Below are positions 46,585 through 55,222 of a stretch of DNA of 64,000 nt, piece after piece. Where the stretch lies: NCBI GenBank assembly GCA_963784995.1, contig CAWATZ010000003.1, positions 496,001 to 560,000 of the forward strand, given 5' to 3'. The first letter of the stretch is position 1. Every line of letters begins with the position of its first letter. Source of the DNA: CAWATZ01 sp963784995. GTDB taxonomy: Bacteria > Planctomycetota > Planctomycetia > Gemmatales > Gemmataceae. Below the pieces are notes generated by a model. It was given only the letters and a program-made list of their open reading frames with translations, searched no databases and was not told where the DNA came from. Both the position numbers and the translations under genes were made by a program.

Positions 46585-47304
46585 TCACCTTCCCAGGAAC
46601 TCGACCTGGTCGTTCCCCGTCCGATCCCAGTCGAGCAAGGCAGCGGAATCGTCTGCCAGGGAGCCGGGGTTGACGACCAACGTGCTGGCCATCCACTGCA
46701 ACCCCCGCAGCTCGGTCCGGCCGGCGACGACGCACAAGCTCGGGTGCAGCCCGTCGATAATCTCGCCGATGATACCGTTTCCTTCCGGCCCTCCGAGGAC
46801 GCCGGGAGGCGGCTCGGGCAGCAGCAGTACCTTGCGCGGCTTCACGGATCGCTGCAGAGTGCGCAGAAAATAGAGGGCCCGAACCCGGCACCACGAGTCC
46901 TCGCGCATCAAGGCTTCTTCCGCGATGGCCACTCCCAGGCCACACACCGCGAGGTCTCGTTCCTCCACCAGCATCGCGTGAACCATGTGGACGTGAGGAA
47001 ACTCCAGCTCGAGGGCGAGCCCCCAGCGGTAGAACTCGTCCAACGGCTCGAAATTGGGGCCGGGGATCACGGCACAGAATACCCCCAGTCCCCCGAGAGC
47101 CGCGCCGAACTCGTGGACGAAGCGTTCATCGTCCAAAGTCAAGCCCCAGGTACTCGACCCGCGCACCGCCGTCTGGCGTTCCGGACTGAGGATGCCCCCA
47201 GCGAACAGGATCGCCTCCGGTCGGCGCTCGGCCGCGAAGCGGTGCAGCGCTTCGAGGCTGCGCCTTTTGCCGTATACGCCACTGCACAATAAGAGCCGTC
47301 TCAT
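46585..47304 (-). CDS. calcineurin-type metallophosphoesterase-like protein, degenerate
   Basis: 239 residues from ATG 47304 (MRRLLLCSGVYGKRRSLEAL). The fold order is visible (ILFAGGILS, VIPGPNFEPLDEFY, LVVNPGSLADDSAALLDW), but the metal ligands are replaced: SGVYG where DxHG is expected, FAGGIL where GDxx is expected, GPNFE for GNHD, VAGRTELRG for GHTH. It is therefore probably catalytically inactive or a sensor-like relative (inference). It heads a group with the GH13 enzyme. Confidence 0.7.
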   Translation of the reverse strand: MRRLLLCSGVYGKRRSLEALHRFAAERRPEAILFAGGILSPERQTAVRGSSTWGLTLDDERFVHEFGAALGGLGVFCAVIPGPNFEPLDEFYRWGLALELEFPHVHMVHAMLVEERDLAVCGLGVAIAEEALMREDSWCRVRALYFLRTLQRSVKPRKVLLLPEPPPGVLGGPEGNGIIGEIIDGLHPSLCVVAGRTELRGLQWMASTLVVNPGSLADDSAALLDWDRTGNDQVEFLGR

Positions 47305-47460
47305 AACATTCTCCCGATGCTTGGTCCAAGGATGACGCAAATCTCAACGGTGCGCGAATCTCCTTGACCGACTCTTGAACCCCCCAGCTTGAACCAGAGC
47401 TGCGCTCACGATCCGCTGCGCTTCGACCTGGTCGCCACTCGGATCAGCGAGCAGGATCTC

Positions 47461-48267
47461 TCATTTGTCCCACGCTCCCAGGCGTCGGTACGAGAACGTA
47501 TAGATCGTCGCCAGAAACGCCCCAATCCCGGCGCCCAGCAACGGACCAAAGAAGGTGCCGATGTCCGCGTAGTGATGGTAGCCAAGCCACAGTCCAAAGA
47601 ACGAACCGAGCGCGGCGGCCAGGCTGGCCGCTAGCACACGAGGCGCTGACGCCAGGCCGCCGCTTACCTGGAACTCGAGCGAGAGCGGCGTGCCGAGCAT
47701 CCAGCCCAGGGCGCCTCCCAGAAAGCCGCCCACGGCAGCCAGCAGATTCAAGAGAGCATGCGCGCCGAGTGAGTGCATTTCGACCGGAATGAAAAAGTGG
47801 TGTCCCCGTTTTTCTTCCAGGACCACCAGCCAGGGCAACATGCTGGCTAACAGGCCAGCCAGGCCGACCATAAGGGCGTCGCGGAGCGCGGCAAACCGCG
47901 CCCGGTGCAGCGCACGCGGCTCGTGTCGCCAGGCACGCTCGCCAGCACGCGGGATAGGCATCGTCCCGATGATGTCGGCCCAGGTGCTGACGGCTCGTTG
48001 GGCTTCAACTTCTTCCAGGCCTGCCTCGGTGCGCAGCCGCAGCACCTGGGCCGGGAGGTCGCTCGTCTGGAGTTTCCCGGCCTCGGCCAAGACCAGGAGA
48101 TAGTGGACCACCCCATGTCGCAAGGCAGCTACCAGACCGTCAACCTCGGCACTGCGTCCTGGACAGGCCAGGTGGAGTTCGCTTGCCACCGTCCGGCTCA
48201 TGTCCAGCACGTGAGGCCCATACGCATCGATCAGTGCCCTGATTTGTTGGCGCGGCAAGTCATTCAT
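47461..48267 (-). CDS. four-TM membrane protein with helical N-terminal domain
   Basis: 268 residues, ATG 48267 (MNDLPRQQIRALIDAYGPHV). A soluble helical domain (LHLACPGRSAEVDGLVAALR, EVEAQRAVSTWADIIG) precedes at least four hydrophobic segments: ALMVGLAGLLASMLPWLVVL, ALLNLLAAVGGFLGGALGWM, VLAASLAAALGSFFGLWLGY, FFGPLLGAGIGAFLATIYTF. I do not recognise the family. It starts 17 bp after the DUF1269 stop, so the two are co-transcribed. Confidence 0.65.
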   Translation of the reverse strand: MNDLPRQQIRALIDAYGPHVLDMSRTVASELHLACPGRSAEVDGLVAALRHGVVHYLLVLAEAGKLQTSDLPAQVLRLRTEAGLEEVEAQRAVSTWADIIGTMPIPRAGERAWRHEPRALHRARFAALRDALMVGLAGLLASMLPWLVVLEEKRGHHFFIPVEMHSLGAHALLNLLAAVGGFLGGALGWMLGTPLSLEFQVSGGLASAPRVLAASLAAALGSFFGLWLGYHHYADIGTFFGPLLGAGIGAFLATIYTFSYRRLGAWDK

Positions 48268-48283
48268 GAGGCTCGTCCCTGTT

Positions 48284-48796
48284 TCAGCGATTACTGTTCC
48301 CGCCAATCACCTGAGCCAGGGTGGACTGAATCAGCTTGGCCCGCTCCAGGTCCACGTTGGTCTTCAAGACGGTCCCGCCAAGGCCTCGGATCCCTTGCAA
48401 AATCGCCTCCATGTCACCTTCCTGATCCAGGACAAACAGGGCGGAAGTGCCCGGCTTCATCAGTCCTGCCACTTCGGCGACGAAGTCCTCGCTGATCCCG
48501 ACCGCGGCGGCGCCAACGCCTCTCTCCAAGGCGCCGACGGCCGCGCCGGTCAGTGGCGGCGCGCCCAGCGCCAACCACGCGAGGAAGCTCGCAAAGGTAT
48601 GGCCGCGGAGGTTGAGGGCGGCCACGAACGGCTCCCCATCGAGCGTGACACAGCCATCGGGGTAGCGCACAGCCACGGCCGTCGCGCGGAGGATGAGGCA
48701 GTGTCTCTCTCCGAGCCTGGCGATCTCATCGCGGAACTGAGCGGCCCGGCCCAGGTCGTTAAATCCGATGACCCATAAATGCCCGCCCTGAGTCAT
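48284..48796 (-). CDS. DUF1269 protein 2
   Basis: 170 residues from ATG 48796 (MTQGGHLWVIGFNDLGRAAQ). Shares with paralogue 1 the blocks MKPGTSALFVLDQEGDMEAI, LQGIRGLGGTVLKTNVDLE and AKLIQSTLAQ. The central Gly/Ala-rich segment is less hydrophobic than in paralogue 1. It lies between the phosphoketolase and the membrane protein in the leftward operon. Confidence 0.82.
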   Translation of the reverse strand: MTQGGHLWVIGFNDLGRAAQFRDEIARLGERHCLILRATAVAVRYPDGCVTLDGEPFVAALNLRGHTFASFLAWLALGAPPLTGAAVGALERGVGAAAVGISEDFVAEVAGLMKPGTSALFVLDQEGDMEAILQGIRGLGGTVLKTNVDLERAKLIQSTLAQVIGGNSNR

Positions 48797-48901
48797 TGTT
48801 GGTCCTCCGGCCAGCATGTCGTTTGGATGAGACAGGCACGACAGGGGTGAGCGCCGGGGGCGGTCGGGCCCCCGGCTGCCAGCCTGTGCTCCTGGAATGG
48901 C

Positions 48902-51400
48902 TCAGAATGGCCATTTCCAGGCCGTGATGTCGGGCCGGTCGATGCCGTGCTGGTACGCATACTGTTCGCACGCGATCCGCTGGTTGGCCAGCTCGTCGCG
49001 AACGCCGGCGGCGGTGACGCGCAAGCGGGGGATGCGGTCGATGGCGTCCATGGCCAGGGTGAACCGGTCGGTCTCGTTGCGGATGGCCAGCTCCAGCGGC
49101 GTGTTGATGTTCCCGTGCTCCTTGTAGCCGCGCACGTGGAGGTTGTGCTGGCTCGGCCGGCGGTAGGTGAGGCGGTGGATCAGCCCCGGGTAACCGTGAA
49201 AGGTGAAGACCACCGGCTTGTCCGACGTGAAGATGGCCTCGAACTCGCGGTCCGACAGGCCGTGGGGGTGCTCGCAGCTGGGTAGCAGCTTGAACAGATC
49301 CACGACGTTGACGACCCGGATCTTCACGTCGGGTACGTGCTGCCGCAGCAGGGCGACGGCGGCCAGACACTCCAGCGTCGGCACGTCGCCGCAGCTCGCC
49401 AGCACCACGTCGGGCTCGGTGCCCTGGTCGTTGCTGGCCCAGTTCCAGATGCCCAGGCCCTTGGTGCAGTGGGCGATCGCCGCCTCCATGTTTAGGTACT
49501 GCATGTCTTGCGGCTGCTTGTCCGCGACGATGACGTTGATGTAGTTCATGCTGCGGAAGCAGTGGTCGCCGACCGAGAGCAGGCAGTTGGCGTCGGGCGG
49601 CAGGTAGATGCGCACCACGCTGGGGCTCTTGTTGGCCACCACGTCGAGGAAGCCGGGGTCCTGGTGCGTGAACCCGTTGTGGTCCTGCCGCCACACCAGG
49701 CCGCTGATCAGGATGTTGAGCGAGGAGACCTTCATCCGCCAGGGCAGCTCGTTGCACTTCTCCAGCCACTTGGCGTGCTGGTTGACCATCGAGTCGATGA
49801 CGTGGATGAACGACTCGTAGCTGTTGATCAGGCCGTGCCGGCCGCTCAGTACGTAGCCCTCCAGCCACCCTTCCAGGGTGTGCTCGCTGAGCATCTCCAT
49901 GACGCGCCCGTCCGGGGCGAGGTGGCCGCCGTCGGCGTCCTCCGGGAAGTACTCGGCCAGCCACGCCTTCTGGGTGACCTCGTAGGTAGCGTCGAGCCTG
50001 TTGGACTGCGACTCGTCCGGCCCGAAGAGCCGGAAGTTGTCCTTGTTCAGTCGCATGATCTCCCGCATCAAGATGCCGAGGAAGCCGGCATTACCGACCT
50101 GGGTTGTTCCTGGTTTCTTGACCTCGACGCCGAGGGTGCGGAAATCCGGCATGTCCAGCGCTTTCCTGAGCAGTCCGCCGTTGGCGACGGGGTTGGCGCT
50201 CATGCGCCGGGTCCCCTTCGGCGGCAGCGCCCGCAATTCCGCGATGAGCCGGCCCTCCTGGTCGAAATACTTTTCCGGTTCGTAGCTGCGCAGCCATTTC
50301 TCCAGTAATTGCAGATGCGCGGGGCTGGAGTGGACGTCCGGCAGCGGGATCTGGTGCGCCCGCCAGAAGCCTTCCAGATAGTGCCCGTCCACCTGGCGCG
50401 GGGCTGTCCAGCCCTTGGGGCTGCGGAGAATGATCATCGGCCAGCGCGGCCGCTGCGCCTTGCCGCTCTGCCGCGCCTCTTGCTGGATCTTGCGGATCTG
50501 GAGCACGGCCTGTTCCATGGTGGCGGCCATGGCCTGGTGCATCGTGCGCGGGTCGTTGCCCTCGACGAACAGCGGGGTATACCCGTAGCCGACGAACAGC
50601 GCCTCCAGCTCCTCGTGGCTGATGCGGGCCAGGAGCGTGGGGTTGTTGATCTTGTAGCCGTTGAGGTGCAGGACCGGCAGCACCGCCCCGTCGCGGATGG
50701 GGTTCAGGAACTTGTTGCTGTGCCAGGATGTGGCGAGGGGGCCGGTTTCGGCCTCGCCGTCCCCCACCACGGCGAGCGCGATCAGGTTCGGGTGGTCGAA
50801 GACCGCCCCGTAGGCGTGCGCGATGCTGTAGCCCAGCTCGCCGCCCTCGTTGATGCTGCCGGGGGTTTCGGGGGTGGCGTGGCTGCCGATGCCGCCGGGG
50901 AACGAGAACTGCCTGAAGAAGCGCTGCAGTCCCGCCAGGTCTTCACTCTTGTCCGGGTAAACCTCGGAATATGTCCCCTCGAGGTAGGCCTGGGAGAGGA
51001 CCGAGGGCGCGCCGTGGCCGGGCCCGCACACGTAGATTGCGTCCAGGTCGTACTTCTTGATCAGCCGGTTGAAGTGTACGTATGTGAACGTCTGGCCGGC
51101 GTCGGAGCCCCAGTGGCCCAGCATGCGCGGCTTGACTTGCTCGATCTTCAGCGGCTTGCGGAGCAAGGGGTTGTCCTGGAGGTAGAGCATCCCCAGGCAC
51201 AGGTACAAGCTGGCCTGCCAGTAGGCGTCGATCTGTTCCAGCTCCTCGGGGCTGAGCGGGGCGCCGCTGACCGTCGAGCGGGCGGGGCCGTAGGCCGAGA
51301 TTGACGCGGCACGCGGCTCCTCGGCCAAGAGCGGACCTGCCGTCGCGGTCTTGCTGCCAGCGCCGGTCTTTCGTTTCACTTCGATGCTTGCAGTTGTCAC
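48902..51400 (-). CDS. xfp: xylulose-5-phosphate/fructose-6-phosphate phosphoketolase
   Basis: An intact 832-residue ThDP enzyme (usual length 790-830), GTG start with AAGGAATGATCC upstream. Both family signatures are present: EGGELGYSIAHAYGAVFDHP and ALAVVGDGEAETGPLATSW. Other markers: GHWGSDAGQTFTYVHFNRLI, GPGHGAPSVL, HLNGYKINNP, LFGPDESQSNRL, HQDPGFLDVV. It cleaves xylulose-5-P or fructose-6-P to acetyl-phosphate plus glyceraldehyde-3-P or erythrose-4-P. It follows the truncated transaldolase and csrA, so the operon links the pentose-phosphate and acetyl-P routes. Confidence 0.96.
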   Translation of the reverse strand: MTTASIEVKRKTGAGSKTATAGPLLAEEPRAASISAYGPARSTVSGAPLSPEELEQIDAYWQASLYLCLGMLYLQDNPLLRKPLKIEQVKPRMLGHWGSDAGQTFTYVHFNRLIKKYDLDAIYVCGPGHGAPSVLSQAYLEGTYSEVYPDKSEDLAGLQRFFRQFSFPGGIGSHATPETPGSINEGGELGYSIAHAYGAVFDHPNLIALAVVGDGEAETGPLATSWHSNKFLNPIRDGAVLPVLHLNGYKINNPTLLARISHEELEALFVGYGYTPLFVEGNDPRTMHQAMAATMEQAVLQIRKIQQEARQSGKAQRPRWPMIILRSPKGWTAPRQVDGHYLEGFWRAHQIPLPDVHSSPAHLQLLEKWLRSYEPEKYFDQEGRLIAELRALPPKGTRRMSANPVANGGLLRKALDMPDFRTLGVEVKKPGTTQVGNAGFLGILMREIMRLNKDNFRLFGPDESQSNRLDATYEVTQKAWLAEYFPEDADGGHLAPDGRVMEMLSEHTLEGWLEGYVLSGRHGLINSYESFIHVIDSMVNQHAKWLEKCNELPWRMKVSSLNILISGLVWRQDHNGFTHQDPGFLDVVANKSPSVVRIYLPPDANCLLSVGDHCFRSMNYINVIVADKQPQDMQYLNMEAAIAHCTKGLGIWNWASNDQGTEPDVVLASCGDVPTLECLAAVALLRQHVPDVKIRVVNVVDLFKLLPSCEHPHGLSDREFEAIFTSDKPVVFTFHGYPGLIHRLTYRRPSQHNLHVRGYKEHGNINTPLELAIRNETDRFTLAMDAIDRIPRLRVTAAGVRDELANQRIACEQYAYQHGIDRPDITAWKWPF

Positions 51401-51491
51401 GGATCATTCCTTGTTGGGTGTCGGGTCTGGTGCTCGAATAGATTGCATTGTGCACACACGCACAAATCCAACGGCGGACCACTGTCGTCGC

Positions 51492-51764
51492 TCAGCTGGC
51501 CATCTTCTGAGTTACCCGTGCCAGGGCGTACTGATCCAGTTTGTCCATGAACGCCACGCTGCGGGCGGTCCGGTCCTCCCCGGGGCGGAGGGCGAAGTTC
51601 AGCGCATCGTCCACCAGGTCCTGATACTGCGGCTGCTGGGTCGCATGCAGCAGAAGGGATGGATTGGTGGTCGCGTCTTGTGGCCTGTGTCTGGCGATGG
51701 CTTCGATGTCGCCCGTGTCGGCCACAACTGTCGTCCAGCGTTTCAACGATTCGAGAAGATTCAC
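51492..51764 (-). pseudogene. transaldolase N-terminal fragment
   Basis: 90 residues starting from GTG 51764, which has an excellent GGAGGT box 7 nt upstream. The first 55 residues are unmistakably transaldolase: LESLKRWTTVVADTGDIEAI and ARHRPQDATTNPSLLLHATQ, then YQDLVDDALNFA. FMDKLDQYALARV then departs from the family and ends at TGA 51492. The Schiff-base Lys, the barrel and about 225 residues are missing. It cannot be active, but its translation signals are intact, between csrA and the phosphoketolase. Confidence 0.78.
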
Positions 51765-51781
51765 AGTGTTACCTCCAGATG

Positions 51782-51964
51782 TCACTTGTCAGCCGAGTCG
51801 CATTGATTATTGGGTCTTGGCTTCAGCTCCTGCCGGTAGATCCGCAGGTTGCGCGGCGCCTCGATGCCCAGATGGATCTTGCCTCGGTCGATGTTGACGA
51901 CCGTCAGGCAGATGTTCTCGCCGATGCAGATCTTCTCACCGAGCTTGCGTGTGAGGACCAGCAT
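51782..51964 (-). CDS. csrA: carbon storage regulator CsrA
   Basis: 60 residues from ATG 51964, with AGGAGGG 8 nt upstream; the frame is open for 18 more codons. MLVLTRKLGEKICIGENI is the classic N-terminus with the RNA-contacting Arg6/Leu4 region, and LGIEAPRNLRIYRQEL includes the C-terminal RNA-binding Arg. CsrA binds GGA motifs in leader RNAs and controls central carbon use. Its position 17 bp before the transaldolase fragment and phosphoketolase, both with GGA-containing ribosome sites, suggests local control. Confidence 0.95.
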   Translation of the reverse strand: MLVLTRKLGEKICIGENICLTVVNIDRGKIHLGIEAPRNLRIYRQELKPRPNNQCDSADK

Positions 51965-52078
51965 GTCGCTACCCTCCTTTGTCACCACTCCAGGGTCCGT
52001 TAGATCGTGTTGGCACACGTCATATCGAGATTGACTCTATCCTGCATGGCCTTGGTTTCCTGACAAGAACTCGGTTGC

Positions 52079-52588
52079 TCACCTGAACCCGCCATCATTA
52101 GCCTCCGCCCCCGGCCCCTGATTTCCGGCCGCCTCACCGCGTTGGTCCAGCTGGAACCGGAGCCAGTTCGTAATCAGGCGGCTCATGACCGCGAACATCA
52201 CTGCCGTGGAGAGTCCGAGTACCAGGAGGCCGTTGATGGCCTCCAGCGGGCCCAGCATCCGCCAGCGCTCGGAGAGGATGATGTCTCCGTAACCCAGCGC
52301 CGTATAGCTTTCCGCGGAGAAATAGAATGCCTTCTCGAAGGTCGAAATCTCCCCGACCATCAGAAAGGCAACCGCCCACAGGGCGATCTGGATCAGATGC
52401 GCTGCCGCAGTCACCAGAGTAACGATCATCATGACGGCGACGTTCTTCCAGAATCCATGCCCGGTGTAACCCGTTCGGATCAGCCGGACCACCAGACGCA
52501 CGATCAGGGCCGTCGCCATGCTGTAGGCAAGCATGCTGACGAGCAGCACTCCCATCGCAAGCAGCAGGGCCAACAACATATACCGCAT
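52079..52588 (-). CDS. two-TM potassium channel (Ion_trans_2)
   Basis: 169 residues. Hydrophobic segments: MLLALLLAMGVLLVSMLAYS, VAVMMIVTLVTAAAHLIQIA, ALWAVAFLMVGEISTF, then the pore helix with selectivity filter SYTALGYGDI and the last helix AINGLLVLGLSTAVMFAVMS. The filter ALGYGD is the TxGYGD variant of K+ channels. A short hydrophilic tail has no RCK domain. It is upstream of csrA on the same strand, with about 115 bp between. Confidence 0.85.
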   Translation of the reverse strand: MRYMLLALLLAMGVLLVSMLAYSMATALIVRLVVRLIRTGYTGHGFWKNVAVMMIVTLVTAAAHLIQIALWAVAFLMVGEISTFEKAFYFSAESYTALGYGDIILSERWRMLGPLEAINGLLVLGLSTAVMFAVMSRLITNWLRFQLDQRGEAAGNQGPGAEANDGGFR

Positions 52589-52628
52589 CTCCTCCCACTC
52601 ACTCTTGAGTGCTTCCTCCGGCGTGCCC

Positions 52629-53114
52629 CTACGGTCCGGTGGCCTGCGCCGCGTCTGGCGCTGGTGCGTCCCGCGCCTGGGTCGGAGCTTTGACGACCAG
52701 GACCGGACAGTGGGCGTGGCGTACCACTTCCTCCGTCACGCTGCCGAACAGGCGTTGTTTCAGCCAGGAGGCGCCGTGTGTCCCCATCACGATCAGGTCG
52801 CATCCCAGCTTGTCGAGCATGTCAAGGATGTGTCGGGCGCTTGGCCTATCGGCCACGATCACCTCATGCTCCACGCGGACCTTGGGATCAGTCGGTTGAA
52901 TGCTATGAAAGCGGTCCCAGAGGTTGACCGTCTCCCCTTTGCCCGGGTTGGCCAGGAATCGGCCGCCCTCCGACACCACGGCTGGAGAGCGAGCGACGTG
53001 GAAGAGGATCACCTCGGCACCCGTCGCCCGGGCCAGGGTTTGGGCGACGTGGAACGCCTCGTCGGCGTGCGCGGAGAAATCAGTCGGTACGAGAATCTTG
53101 CTAATCGCGTCCAT
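52629..53114 (-). CDS. universal stress protein (UspA family)
   Basis: 161 residues, ATG 53114 (MDAISKILVPTDFSAHADEA). The ATP-binding loop GTHGASWLKQRLFGS fits G-x2-G-x9-G-(S/T), so this is an ATP-binding type Usp. CPVLVVKAP closes the fold, followed by a Pro/Ala tail. Stress-regulated in characterised relatives. It lies 40 bp from the channel gene and 10 bp from the YHS-tailed gene. Confidence 0.94.
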   Translation of the reverse strand: MDAISKILVPTDFSAHADEAFHVAQTLARATGAEVILFHVARSPAVVSEGGRFLANPGKGETVNLWDRFHSIQPTDPKVRVEHEVIVADRPSARHILDMLDKLGCDLIVMGTHGASWLKQRLFGSVTEEVVRHAHCPVLVVKAPTQARDAPAPDAAQATGP

Positions 53115-53124
53115 GGTCCCCTCC

Positions 53125-53781
53125 TTACTTGGCAGTCAGTTCTTTCTCAAACTCCCGGCGGGTGTCCTCGTCCACGAAGTAGTAGGTCCGCCCGTCGCGC
53201 TCCAGGGTGGACGAGGCGAGGTACTTCGGGAAGCGAATCTTCGTCACGGGATCCTCGACGAACTGGTCCTTGAGATGTTCCTTGAGTTCGGCGTCCTGGC
53301 GAACGAGGGCCACGTATGCCTTCACGAAGGCCACGATCCGCTCGTCGAACCACTGGACCACCGCGTCGTCCTTCACCGTGTCGAGGGGAAAGTCAAGGAC
53401 CGACAGTTTGTCGCAGCGGACCAGCACCGGGTAGATTTCCTGAGTGCATTCCAGCCGGACGTGGCTGACGTTCACGTCCGGGAACACCTCGAACGTCAAG
53501 TCCACTTTGGCCACGGTAGAGGCGAATGACAGGTGCATGGCCCGGGTGTGTTCGTTCACTCTGGGCTCGGCCTTCACCACGTCCTTGAACCGCTCGACGA
53601 AGGCGGTCAGGCGAGGCTTCAGCAGATCGATGAGGTGTTTGGCTATGGGTTCGTAGCGCTTGATCCGCTGATCGCGCTCACGGTTCGCTTGCACCACTTC
53701 CGCCCAGGCGACTTTCGCGCGTTTCACCTCCACCTCAAGTTCCTGGTCGATCCGGCCGATCAAGGTAGCGACGTCCGTCAT
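53125..53781 (-). CDS. uncharacterised protein with C-terminal YHS-like domain
   Basis: 218 residues from ATG 53781 (MTDVATLIGRIDQELEVEVK). The N-terminal 65 residues are a coiled coil. The middle is a beta-rich region (HLSFASTVAKVDLTFEVFPD, LSVLDFPLDTVKDDAVVQWF). The last 45 residues match a YHS domain layout (DPVTKIRFPKYLASSTLERD, RTYYFVDEDTRREFEKE), but the metal-binding cysteines are absent. Function unknown. Confidence 0.65.
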   Translation of the reverse strand: MTDVATLIGRIDQELEVEVKRAKVAWAEVVQANRERDQRIKRYEPIAKHLIDLLKPRLTAFVERFKDVVKAEPRVNEHTRAMHLSFASTVAKVDLTFEVFPDVNVSHVRLECTQEIYPVLVRCDKLSVLDFPLDTVKDDAVVQWFDERIVAFVKAYVALVRQDAELKEHLKDQFVEDPVTKIRFPKYLASSTLERDGRTYYFVDEDTRREFEKELTAK

Positions 53782-54120
53782 TCGAGTAGTCCTCCTGTCA
53801 TTGGTTGTGTTGTCCGCGCTGTCGCGGGAGCTGCAATTGCCTGCTCCCCTGTGCAATCCCCATGCCCAGGCAATCCTGTCCAGCTTGTCCCGCCAAACGC
53901 TGGCAATGTCACGGTTTCTCCCAAGATTGTCGGCTACAGTTCGCTGCCGGATTCGCACAGGGGAGTGTGCGAGACTGGCACACTTCGGCGAGTCCAGCGG
54001 TTGGGTTCCCTGTTCCGTCTACGTTTTCCTGAGCGTGGCAGGTGGACAGCAGCAGATGCGAACTGTTTGATTGCCTGTGCCCCGAGCTTCTCGTAACTGC
54101 TGAACGGGACGGCGCTAATC

Positions 54121-54195
54121 AAGGCGAGCGGCGCGGCGTGAGCCCGCCGGTATTGACTCTCGATACCGGCGGGCTCACGCCGCGCCGCTCGCCTT
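54121..54195. repeat. 33-bp perfect palindrome
   Basis: Arms 54121-54153 and 54163-54195 are exact complements around a 9-nt loop. Core GCGGCGTGAGCCCGCCGGTA. It lies between the YHS-tailed gene and the acyl carrier protein gene, just after the latter's stop, and may act as a terminator hairpin. It appears to be another family of planctomycete palindromic repeats. The remaining 53781-54121 shows no gene. Confidence 0.85.
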
Positions 54196-54208
54196 CCCGA
54201 TTTTATCC

Positions 54209-54652
54209 TCAATAGCCATGAGAAAGGTCGGACGCACGAGTACCGTTCGGGCTGGCTGCGACACCCTGCTCGAGCTTCCATGTCACGTACCGGGCCAGGA
54301 GATCCACGGTGAACAGATCGGGGACAGCGTTCAGCCGTCGGTCGTCATTGAAACCGCTGAGGTTCGCGTAGGGCATCTGCGCTCTCAGCTCACTCATCCC
54401 CTGGTCGGTCACGCTGCCTTCCCGCACAAACTCGGGGTTCCCCTGGAAAACCGATTCGGGGAACAGCTCGCCGCGTGGGATCTTGACCCCGAACTCGCGC
54501 TCCAGACGGAACACGATGTCCAGCATGTCGATCGACTCCGCGCCCAGGTCTCCTTGCAGCGTGGCTGTCGGAGAGAGATCTTCTTCGTCCACGTTCAGTG
54601 ATTCCATTAGCACACTCGCCACTTGCGAATAGATTTCTTCGGAAACGTGCAT
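54209..54652 (-). CDS. acyl carrier protein with C-terminal extension
   Basis: 147 residues. Residues 1-80 form a carrier-protein domain with the 4'-phosphopantetheine Ser in GDLGAESIDMLDIVFRLERE (DSL variant ESID). Residues 80-147 (NPEFVREGSVTDQGMSELRA, DLFTVDLLARYVTWKLEQGV) extend beyond ordinary ACP, a pattern found in stand-alone planctomycete and proteobacterial ACPs. A ribosome site AGGAGTGACACG lies upstream. Likely substrate: an acyl group for a neighbouring acyltransferase such as the one at 55640. Confidence 0.88.
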   Translation of the reverse strand: MHVSEEIYSQVASVLMESLNVDEEDLSPTATLQGDLGAESIDMLDIVFRLEREFGVKIPRGELFPESVFQGNPEFVREGSVTDQGMSELRAQMPYANLSGFNDDRRLNAVPDLFTVDLLARYVTWKLEQGVAASPNGTRASDLSHGY

Positions 54653-54706
54653 CGTGTCACTCCTTCTTCTCCCAACACCTGTACCAAATGTGATGTGATC
54701 GCTTAG

Positions 54707-55222
54707 TTACCGCGCCGGGTGGACCATCTGCCACTGAGGCAGTACCGTGTCGTTCTGCAACTGTCCTCGACCCATCGGCTCCACCGTGCGAGCCGCCAGA
54801 TCCAGCCACGCCTGTTCTCCGTCTCCCAGTGCCTCCAGCCCGATCCAATCCAGTGCTCTGGGATCGTCCCTGTCCACCTGGAAGGCCGCGTCGGTGGGCG
54901 TGCCGTCCACGAAGTGCAGCCTGCCGACGTCGCCTTGCCGCTGAAGGCAGAAGCGCCGGACACGGTGGCCCGGTAAGCGGGTCAGACGATCGTCACGGCT
55001 GCCGAGGGGAAAGCAGACCAGATCGATCTCCCGCTCCGCACAGCCTTGCAGGGCGTGGCCCAGACCCAGCAGACGCTGGCCGCGCTCGCAGAAGGCATCC
55101 AGGCCCACGGCACACGGCGAGCCATCCGGCCACAGGAGCTGGTAGCCCTGGTAGTGTACGTGGCCGCGTTGACGGTCCCTGGATCGGTCTCTTCTGAACA
55201 GGACCCTCAATGTCCGTTCCAT
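54707..55222 (-). CDS. hypothetical protein upstream of ACP
   Basis: 171 residues from ATG 55222 (MERTLRVLFRRDRSRDRQRG). It has YQGYQLLWPDGSPCAVGLDA, a long Arg-rich middle, HFVDGTPTDAAFQVDRDDPR and a conserved-looking end. No family recognised. It precedes the acyl carrier protein by 55 bp and may be part of its operon. Confidence 0.5.
   Translation of the reverse strand: MERTLRVLFRRDRSRDRQRGHVHYQGYQLLWPDGSPCAVGLDAFCERGQRLLGLGHALQGCAEREIDLVCFPLGSRDDRLTRLPGHRVRRFCLQRQGDVGRLHFVDGTPTDAAFQVDRDDPRALDWIGLEALGDGEQAWLDLAARTVEPMGRGQLQNDTVLPQWQMVHPAR

Noticed and set aside
44107..47292. 1061-codon rightward open frame
   Set aside because: Antisense to GH13 and metallophosphoesterase genes, with codon composition of a high-G+C shadow and no recognisable domain.
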